NCBI GenBank assembly: GCA_044227605.1
Contig: JBGAWJ010000087.1
Span: 1 to 6,474 of the forward strand
Length of the DNA stretch: 6,474 nt
Direction: 5' to 3'
Origin: JAEUKQ01 sp044227605
GTDB lineage: Bacteria; Pseudomonadota; Alphaproteobacteria; JAEUKQ01
Part shown: positions 1 through 4,912 of the stretch, in pieces
How the letters are laid out: each line of letters opens with the position of its first letter
Numbering within the stretch: the first letter of the stretch is position 1
Notes under the pieces: model-generated
Told to the model about the DNA's origin: nothing
The model's input: only the letters and a program-made list of their open reading frames with translations
Database searches by the model: none
Translations under genes and position numbers: made by a program

Positions 1-63
1 TGTTAGATGAGGCAGGCTTGGCTGCATGATTTTACTTGACCAAATTGTGCCATTTCAGGAAGA

Positions 64-91
64 ATGACAGGAATAATCGCCTATACATAAT
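64..91 (+). promoter_or_regulatory. Candidate sigma70-type promoter for rsfS-prfC
   Basis: An ATGACA -35-like box (64-69, five of six matches to TTGACA) is followed after 16 bases by a CATAAT -10-like box (86-91, five of six matches to TATAAT). Transcription would start near 98, leaving a leader of roughly 60-70 bases before the rsfS start. This was found by eye and AT-rich DNA gives chance matches. Nothing else could be assigned in 1-63: there is no long reading frame and only a 4-bp stem-loop around 12-25. Confidence 0.4.
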
Positions 92-167
92 ATATGTAGG
101 GTCGGGTTGTTAAAAGCGGCATTGAGAGCATCTATCAACATCATTTTTTGGAATATGGATCAGACAA

Positions 168-851
168 TTGGGGCAGGCATCAGAAAAAAAGGTACCGGTG
201 AAGGCTAAGGCAGCCACCGTTGCGACGTCAGCAGCGAAAGGCCAGAAAGTCGCCGCCGGGAAATCACCGGTCAAAGAGACGAAAACTGCTGTCAAAGCGA
301 CTGTTAGAAAATCAGCGGCTAAAGACACCAAAAAAGTGGGTGGAAAATTACCGGTGAAAGCGAAAAAAGCAACTGCTAAAGAATCACCCGCAAACCAGGT
401 ATCGGCCCCTAAGGCTCCGCGTAAAAAAGCGGCAAGTAAGGCTTTAGAGCAAAATGATGCAGTCTTGCAAATGTTGCAAATGATCCAAAAATCATTAGAT
501 GCCGATAAGGCCGAGGAAATTAACACGATTGATTTACGGGGCAAAACCACCATCGCTGATTATATGGTTGTTGCCAATGGTGGTTCCTCCCGTCAATTGG
601 TGGCGATGGCCGAACATTTAGCCAGCAAGTGCAAAAGCGAGTTTAAACGGACAGTGTCGATTGAGGGCAAAGGCGAATCTGATTGGGTGTTGTTGGACAC
701 GGGTGATATTATTGTCCATCTGTTCCGGGCTGAAATGCGGCGTTTCTATAATCTCGAGAAAATGTGGGAAGGCGATTTGCCAACGGATTTATTAGAAGAT
801 TCTCTGGAAAACCAAGTGCTTAGGCACCGAGCCCGCAAAAAATCATTATAA
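168..851 (+). CDS. rsfS: Ribosomal silencing factor RsfS with a long Lys/Ala-rich N-terminal tail
   Basis: RsfS (DUF143/Iojap family) binds ribosomal protein uL14 on the 50S subunit and prevents joining with 30S when nutrients are short. The family domain spans about residues 95-205 of 227. Its hallmarks are IDLRGKTTIADYMVVANG (120-137), SSRQLVAMAEHL (140-151), the SDWVLLDTGDIIVHLF block (171-186) and RRFYNLEKMW (191-200). Family members are usually 105-150 residues. Here residues 1-92 form a low-complexity tail with 23 Lys, many Ala and three PVK motifs (at 10, 34 and 62), resembling a histone H1-type tail. A short charged tail ends RARKKSL. The TTG start at 168 is uncertain: it lacks a clear Shine-Dalgarno, the frame stays open upstream to a stop at 123, and an ATG at 155 lies in another frame that would join this one if the A7 run at 184-190 had one base fewer. 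The domain assignment is firm; the start and the tail's role are not known. Confidence 0.93.
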   Translation: MGQASEKKVPVKAKAATVATSAAKGQKVAAGKSPVKETKTAVKATVRKSAAKDTKKVGGKLPVKAKKATAKESPANQVSAPKAPRKKAASKALEQNDAVLQMLQMIQKSLDADKAEEINTIDLRGKTTIADYMVVANGGSSRQLVAMAEHLASKCKSEFKRTVSIEGKGESDWVLLDTGDIIVHLFRAEMRRFYNLEKMWEGDLPTDLLEDSLENQVLRHRARKKSL

Positions 852-852
852 A

Positions 853-2451
853 ATGTCAACGATCTCGGGTCAGCCCATTGCCTATCAACAGCGCCGTACT
901 TTTGCCATTATTGCCCACCCGGATGCCGGAAAAACCACGTTAACTGAAAAGCTGTTGTTATTTGGCGGTGCCATTCAGCTGGCAGGGGCGGTGAAGGCTC
1001 GGGGCGATCGTCGCCGTGCCCGCTCAGATTGGATGAAGGTTGAGCAGGAACGCGGGATATCCGTGACCGCATCCGTGATGACGTTTGAATACAATAATTG
1101 CCTGTTCAACTTAATTGATACCCCTGGTCACCAGGATTTTAGCGAAGATACCTACCGCACCTTAAGTGCTGTTGATTCTGCGGTGATGGTGATTGATTGT
1201 GCCAAGGGTATCGAAGCGCAAACCTTAAAATTGTTTGAAGTTTGCAGGCTACGCAATATCCCGATTATCACTTTTATCAATAAAATGGACCGGGAGGGCC
1301 GTGACCCTTTTGATTTATTAAGTGAAATCCAAGAAAAACTGGCATTAGACGTAACGCCCGCCAGCTGGCCCATTGGGATGGGACGAAATTTTTTGGGTTG
1401 TTATGATATTTTCAAGCAGCAATTGCTTCTCTTTGAACGGGCCAAGGGTGACGTGGTGACTGATGCTGTAACCATTCAAGGATTGCAGGAAAAAGAGCTG
1501 CAGGATCACCTGCCACCGCCTGCCATCCAGCAATTGATGGCAGGGCTTGAAATGGCCGAAGGGCTGTTCCCGGCTTTTACATTAAAAGATTTTCATGAGG
1601 GGCATTTAACCCCGGTATATTTTGGCAGTGCCGTCAATAATTTCGGCATTCGGGAATTATTGCGGGGCTTGACCGATTATGCGCCTTCCCCAAGGCCCAG
1701 GGCGACGCTGCAACGCCAAATCCAACCCAGTGAGAAAGCCGTGACCGGATTTGTGTTCAAGATCCAGGCCAATATGAACCCCAAACATCGCGACCGGATT
1801 GCTTTTATCCGCTTATGTTCCGGTATTTTTCAAGGGGGGAAAAAATTATTCCATGTGCGGACGGGAAAATCCTTATTGATCCATAACCCCTTATTGTTTC
1901 TGGCCCAATCCCGTGAATTGGTTGAGGAAGCGGCGGCCGGTGATATCATCGGCATCCCTAATCATGGCACCTTGCGGATTGGCGATAGTTTAAGCGAGGG
2001 TGAGGTCATCCAATTTACCGGCATCCCAAATTTTGCCCCAGAAATCTTACAAATCATCCGCCCGCAAGATCCGATGCGAGCTAAACATTTGGCCAAGGCC
2101 TTGCAGCACTTAGCAGAGGAAGGCATTGCCCGGATTTTAAGGCCGCGCTTAGGCCTTGATTGGATTGTGGGCGTGGTCGGCAGCTTGCAGTTTGACGTTT
2201 TGGCAGACCGCATCCGCACCGAATATGATATCCCCGTACGTTTTGAAGCCAGTTCTGTGCATGCCGCCCGCTGGCTGGCTTGTGACCAACCCGCTATGCT
2301 CGAAAGATTTATATCGGAAAATCAAGCCTCAATGGCGGATGATCATGACGGTATCCCAGTATTCATGGCCAGGAATCTATGGCATTTGGAACGGGCCGAA
2401 AAAGATTGGCCAGCGATCCGCTTCCTGAAGGTACGTGAGCAGCAAGGATAG
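853..2451 (+). CDS. prfC: Peptide chain release factor 3 (RF3), ribosome-recycling GTPase
   Basis: RF3 is a cytoplasmic translational GTPase that removes RF1/RF2 from the ribosome after peptide release. The length (532 residues; E. coli RF3 is 529) is complete. The G domain is intact: P-loop AHPDAGKT (21-28), switch I ERGISVTAS with Thr72 (66-74), switch II DTPGH (89-93), NKMD (143-146) and GSA (258-260). The segments GFVFKIQANMNPKHRDRIAF and TGIPNFAPE in the second half are RF3 signatures and separate it from EF-G, LepA and TypA. The ATG lies one base after the rsfS stop. No clear Shine-Dalgarno precedes it, so translation is probably coupled to rsfS. No key residue appears to be missing. 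The pairing with rsfS suggests a small translation operon; rlmH, a common follower of rsfS, is not here. Confidence 0.97.
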   Translation: MSTISGQPIAYQQRRTFAIIAHPDAGKTTLTEKLLLFGGAIQLAGAVKARGDRRRARSDWMKVEQERGISVTASVMTFEYNNCLFNLIDTPGHQDFSEDTYRTLSAVDSAVMVIDCAKGIEAQTLKLFEVCRLRNIPIITFINKMDREGRDPFDLLSEIQEKLALDVTPASWPIGMGRNFLGCYDIFKQQLLLFERAKGDVVTDAVTIQGLQEKELQDHLPPPAIQQLMAGLEMAEGLFPAFTLKDFHEGHLTPVYFGSAVNNFGIRELLRGLTDYAPSPRPRATLQRQIQPSEKAVTGFVFKIQANMNPKHRDRIAFIRLCSGIFQGGKKLFHVRTGKSLLIHNPLLFLAQSRELVEEAAAGDIIGIPNHGTLRIGDSLSEGEVIQFTGIPNFAPEILQIIRPQDPMRAKHLAKALQHLAEEGIARILRPRLGLDWIVGVVGSLQFDVLADRIRTEYDIPVRFEASSVHAARWLACDQPAMLERFISENQASMADDHDGIPVFMARNLWHLERAEKDWPAIRFLKVREQQG

Positions 2452-2468
2452 AAATTTAGGTGTTGTTG

Positions 2469-2497
2469 TTAATTTCCCTTGTCATTCCTGATAAAAT
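2469..2497 (+). promoter_or_regulatory. Candidate extended -10 promoter for the solute-binding protein gene
   Basis: A TAAAAT -10-like box (2492-2497, five of six) is preceded by TG one base upstream (2489-2490), the extended -10 arrangement. A weak TTAATT -35 lies 17 bases upstream (2469-2474). Transcription would begin near 2504, about 40 bases before the ATG at 2544. A competing TTGTCA at 2479-2484 has only poor -10 partners. Assigned by eye only. Confidence 0.4.
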
Positions 2498-2531
2498 ATT
2501 GAATATAGCCATATTGATTAAATTTTCACGA

Positions 2532-2536
2532 AAAGG
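2532..2536 (+). promoter_or_regulatory. Ribosome binding site choosing the start at 2544
   Basis: AAAGG lies seven bases before ATG 2544. The reading frame could be extended upstream to a GTG at 2460, but the added 28 residues would sit ahead of a normal signal peptide and would span the candidate promoter, so ATG 2544 is preferred. Confidence 0.6.
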
Positions 2537-2543
2537 CACGGGG

Positions 2544-3380
2544 ATGAAAAAGAAAATCTTAAGTTTATGGATCGCGATTCTTGCCTCAATCATGGGTCTT
2601 CATGGCACGGCCTTAGCAGGCCCCATTCTGGACAAGATTTTAAAAAACAAGGTTTTGGTGGCTGCTTATTCTCCGGGCTGGCCGCCGGTTGCGTATTTGG
2701 ATGACCAGAACCAATTGGTTGGTTTTGATGTTGATGTGGGCAAGGAGATTGCCAGAAGGTTGGGGGTTAAACTGGAAATCGTCACGGTTTCATGGGAATT
2801 TATTGAAGCTGGCCGGTGGGGCGGGCGCTGGGATATTGCTATTGGTTCCATGACACCCACGGTGCCAAGGGCGCAAGTGTTGGATTTTCCAGCGGTTTAT
2901 TGGTACACACCCGCCAGTTTTGCCGTGCATGCCGATAATAAAAATATCCGTACATTGGCGGATCTGCAAAATAAAAAAATCGGTGTATGCGGGGGTTGTT
3001 CTACCGAAGACTATATGAAGGGCGCTTTAAAATTCGCAATTGATGGGGGCAGTCCCGTGGTTTTCCAGGTCAAAACCAATCAATTGCGGTCTTATGATTC
3101 CGAGGGCGGTTATTTAGATGATTTGAAATTGGGGAATGGGGTGCGGTTGGACGCTGTACTTTCCAATTTGCCGACCTTGCTTGAGGCCGCCAAAACCCAG
3201 CCGCTGCGCATTATAAGCCCGCCTGCTTTCTTTGAGCCGTTGGCGATTGCGATTGACAAAGGTGACCCGGAATTTTCGGCCAAAATTGCCCAAATCATTC
3301 GCGATATGCATGCGGATGGCACCTTGACCAATTTATCAAAAAAATGGTTTAACGGCCAGGATTGGACCAAATCCCAATAA
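2544..3380 (+). CDS. Periplasmic amino acid-type ABC transporter substrate-binding protein (family 3)
   Basis: The 278-residue product is a type II periplasmic binding protein of the SBP_bac_3 family, which delivers polar amino acids or similar small solutes to an ABC importer. Residues 1-25 form a Sec signal peptide: an MKKK start, a hydrophobic core and a likely cleavage after ALA. Family features in order are VLVAAYSPGWPPVAYLD near the mature N-terminus, GFDVDVGKEIARRLG, then DIAIGSMTPTVPRAQVLDFP, in which Arg109 is at the place of the carboxylate-binding Arg. The hinge segment then reads GVCGGCST. The two Cys (149 and 152) are unusual at a place that more often reads like GVQxGTT and could form a disulfide. 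The C-terminal ADGTLTNLSKKWFNG is also typical. No permease or ATPase gene adjoins it, so it may serve a transporter encoded elsewhere. The ligand cannot be read from sequence. Confidence 0.9.
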   Translation: MKKKILSLWIAILASIMGLHGTALAGPILDKILKNKVLVAAYSPGWPPVAYLDDQNQLVGFDVDVGKEIARRLGVKLEIVTVSWEFIEAGRWGGRWDIAIGSMTPTVPRAQVLDFPAVYWYTPASFAVHADNKNIRTLADLQNKKIGVCGGCSTEDYMKGALKFAIDGGSPVVFQVKTNQLRSYDSEGGYLDDLKLGNGVRLDAVLSNLPTLLEAAKTQPLRIISPPAFFEPLAIAIDKGDPEFSAKIAQIIRDMHADGTLTNLSKKWFNGQDWTKSQ

Positions 3381-3385
3381 TTCTT

Positions 3386-3415
3386 GCTTGCTTTTCGTAA
3401 GCCATTGAGTTTTTT
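3386..3415 (+). terminator. Weak hairpin plus T-run after the solute-binding protein gene
   Basis: GCTTGC (3386-3391) can pair with GTAAGC (3397-3402), including one G-U pair, around a five-base loop. A T6 run follows at 3410-3415, but seven bases separate it from the stem. The stem is short and AT-containing, so this is at best an inefficient terminator and would allow read-through into the GH5 gene. Confidence 0.22.
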
Positions 3416-3422
3416 GTAGGAT

Positions 3423-3428
3423 GGAGGT
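3423..3428 (+). promoter_or_regulatory. Strong Shine-Dalgarno that fixes the TTG start of the GH5 gene
   Basis: GGAGGT sits four bases before TTG 3433. An in-frame ATG at 3421 is ruled out because it meets a TGA at 3430-3432 after three codons. No ATG start with this spacing exists, and starting at TTG places the twin-arginine motif at residues 3-9, as expected for a Tat signal. Confidence 0.75.
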
Positions 3429-3432
3429 GTGA

Positions 3433-4629
3433 TTGCTGTCGCGTCGCCATTTCCTAAAGCTGGTAGCCGGTGCAGGGGCTGGAGGTTTTTCTGTTGGAAA
3501 TTCCAAGGCTTTTGGGCAATCTACATTGATCTTGCCTAAAATCAATTTTTGGGATCGCCAACGCCAGGGCGCGAATTTTTTTCATCACGATCCCCGAGAA
3601 GACTTATTTGCCACCGCGAGAAATTTTGGTTTCGATTTTGTCCGCTTAAGCTTTGAATCTTGGTCCAGCGAACACCCTAATTTTTTATTAGGAAACACCG
3701 ATCATTATCGCGGATTAGTGGAGGCAGATAAAAATTATTTGTGGAAAATTCTAGGATTAGCCCAAAAATATGCGGTGCCTATCTTGATATGCCCCCTTAC
3801 TCTTCCAGGCAGCCAGTTTCAAGCAAACGCGGCTATTGATAAGGAAGATAAGCGTTTATGGCAAGATCCAAGATTCTGGCAATATGCGGCCGATTATTGG
3901 CGCGACTTAGCCTTCTTCTTACGTGACCATCCCATTGTTTATGGCTATGATCTGCTAAATGAACCACATCCCGAAAGATTGACAAAGAAACCGGTTGGCG
4001 ATCAAGTGTCGTTACGGGCGTGGCAGCAGGAATATCGTGGAACAGCTGCGGATCTTAATCTTTTTTATCAGCTGGTTATCAAACATATCAGGCAAGTTGA
4101 TTCCTGGACCCCGATTATTATTGAATCTGGTTTTGATGCCAACCCGCAGGCGTTTATCAACCTGGAACCTATCCAAGATAGCCGGGTTTTATATTCTTTT
4201 CACCAGTATCAACCTTGGGTTTACACTACGGCCGAAGAATTTCGTGGCCAATTTTGTTATCCTGGGCAGGTAACGGCTTGGGGGCAAACAGAACACTGGG
4301 ACAAAATCCAATTACAGAAAAGTGTGAGGCAGGTTATTCTTTGGGCGCATCGCAACCAGATAATATCACGGCAGATTTTGATAGGTGAAATAGGCATACA
4401 TCGGCAAGCTTGTGGCGCTTTTGACTATTTGCGCGATAATATTGCTATTTTTAATGAACATGGCTGGCATTGGGCATTTTATGCTTTTCGGGAGGATCAA
4501 TGGGATGGAATGGATTATGAGCTTCCCGTTGATTTTTCGGAAGGGGAATATTGGTATGATTTAGAACAGGGATTATCTTTGCCAAGGCAAGATACAGAAA
4601 TTTTTAAATTGTTAAGAAAGCAATTCTAA
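3433..4629 (+). CDS. Tat-exported glycoside hydrolase family 5 enzyme (cellulase-like)
   Basis: The 398-residue product is a single-domain GH5 (clan A, retaining, TIM barrel) enzyme, probably an endo-beta-glucanase or related beta-glycanase acting outside the cytoplasm. Residues 3-9, SRRHFLK, match the twin-arginine motif, followed by a Gly/Ala-rich hydrophobic stretch to about residue 22, so it should be exported folded by Tat. GH5 landmarks in order are DFVRLSFE (Arg71), YDLLNEP with the acid/base Glu177, the FHQY motif (His257, Tyr259), LIGEIG with the nucleophile Glu319, and the aromatic GWHWAFY stretch (Trp345, Trp347) near the barrel end. Both catalytic Glu are present, so it looks active. 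There is no carbohydrate-binding module, dockerin or C-terminal anchor. No other polysaccharide gene is nearby, so the substrate is uncertain and could be cellulose, mannan or an exopolysaccharide. It may be read through from the preceding gene. Confidence 0.9.
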   Translation: MLSRRHFLKLVAGAGAGGFSVGNSKAFGQSTLILPKINFWDRQRQGANFFHHDPREDLFATARNFGFDFVRLSFESWSSEHPNFLLGNTDHYRGLVEADKNYLWKILGLAQKYAVPILICPLTLPGSQFQANAAIDKEDKRLWQDPRFWQYAADYWRDLAFFLRDHPIVYGYDLLNEPHPERLTKKPVGDQVSLRAWQQEYRGTAADLNLFYQLVIKHIRQVDSWTPIIIESGFDANPQAFINLEPIQDSRVLYSFHQYQPWVYTTAEEFRGQFCYPGQVTAWGQTEHWDKIQLQKSVRQVILWAHRNQIISRQILIGEIGIHRQACGAFDYLRDNIAIFNEHGWHWAFYAFREDQWDGMDYELPVDFSEGEYWYDLEQGLSLPRQDTEIFKLLRKQF

Positions 4630-4677
4630 GCTGTTCTTGTTATCCCGGTATCCGGTTAGGTCTCTTCCTGGATTGAA

Positions 4678-4707
4678 TTGATACAACCTGCGTAAAATCT
4701 ATATAAC
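4678..4707 (+). promoter_or_regulatory. Candidate sigma70-type promoter for the surface protein gene
   Basis: TTGATA (4678-4683, five of six) and TATAAC (4702-4707, five of six) are separated by 18 bases. Transcription would begin near 4714, giving a leader of about 200 bases that contains the whole 17-bp repeat array. Other -10-like boxes occur downstream: a perfect TATAAT at 4816-4821 without a good -35, and AATAAT at 4852-4857, which is 19 bases after a TTGATA at 4827-4832. The actual start site is therefore not settled. Confidence 0.45.
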
Positions 4708-4733
4708 TTCTCTTATCTAGGCCAATTCCTAAA

Positions 4734-4818
4734 ATGTAGTAGCCAAATAAATGTAGTAGCCAAATAAATATAGTAGCCAAATAAATATAGTAGCCAAATA
4801 AATGTAGTAGCCAAATAT
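4734..4818 (+). repeat. Five tandem 17-bp repeats in the intergenic region
   Basis: Five head-to-tail copies of ATGTAGTAGCCAAATAA start at 4734, 4751, 4768, 4785 and 4802. Copies 1 and 2 are identical. Copies 3 and 4 are identical to each other and read ATATAG in place of ATGTAG. Copy 5 matches copy 1 except for its last base, where a T creates a perfect TATAAT at 4816-4821. Copies 3 and 4 each contain TATAGT. The near-perfect identity points to recent expansion or active slippage. The array lies between a candidate promoter and the start of a surface protein gene, so copy number could affect its expression (inference). It is not CRISPR: the unit is short and has no spacers. Confidence 0.97.
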
Positions 4819-4900
4819 AATAAAATTTGATAGAGTGACCACAATTATTTTAATAATGGCTCATTATAGCCCGTATTTTTCTAGCTTTTTCACAGTTTTT

Positions 4901-4906
4901 AAGGAG
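4901..4906 (+). promoter_or_regulatory. Strong ribosome binding site of the surface protein gene
   Basis: AAGGAG lies six bases before ATG 4913. A TTG immediately precedes this ATG in frame (4910-4912), but the spacing and codon favour the ATG. Confidence 0.8.
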
Positions 4907-4912
4907 AGATTG

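Noticed and set aside
3..29. Possible C-terminal end (LDEAGLAA then stop) of an upstream gene
   Set aside because: Eight codons are too few to support a gene, and the residues match no end that I recognise.
12..33. GCAG/CTGC stem followed by a short T-run as a terminator
   Set aside because: The stem has only four pairs and the T-run is four bases, within chance expectation.
110..553. Minus-strand open frame of 147 codons opposite rsfS
   Set aside because: It is the antisense shadow of the Lys/Ala-rich tail; the product is low-complexity Ala/Phe/Thr and has no ribosome binding site or recognisable domain.
1152..2428. Several short open frames inside prfC on both strands
   Set aside because: prfC is a complete, conserved gene here and these frames show no family features of their own.
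2460..2543. 28-codon upstream extension of the solute-binding protein from GTG 2460
   Set aside because: It would bury the signal peptide, covers the candidate promoter and lacks a Shine-Dalgarno, whereas ATG 2544 has one.
3995..4273. 92-codon plus-strand frame inside the GH5 gene
   Set aside because: It overlaps the catalytic domain in another frame and has no recognisable product.
4734..4818. CRISPR array
   Set aside because: The 17-bp units abut each other without spacers and no cas gene is present.
4858..4871. GGCT/AGCC hairpin before the surface protein gene as a regulatory structure
   Set aside because: Only four base pairs with a six-base loop; too weak to support.
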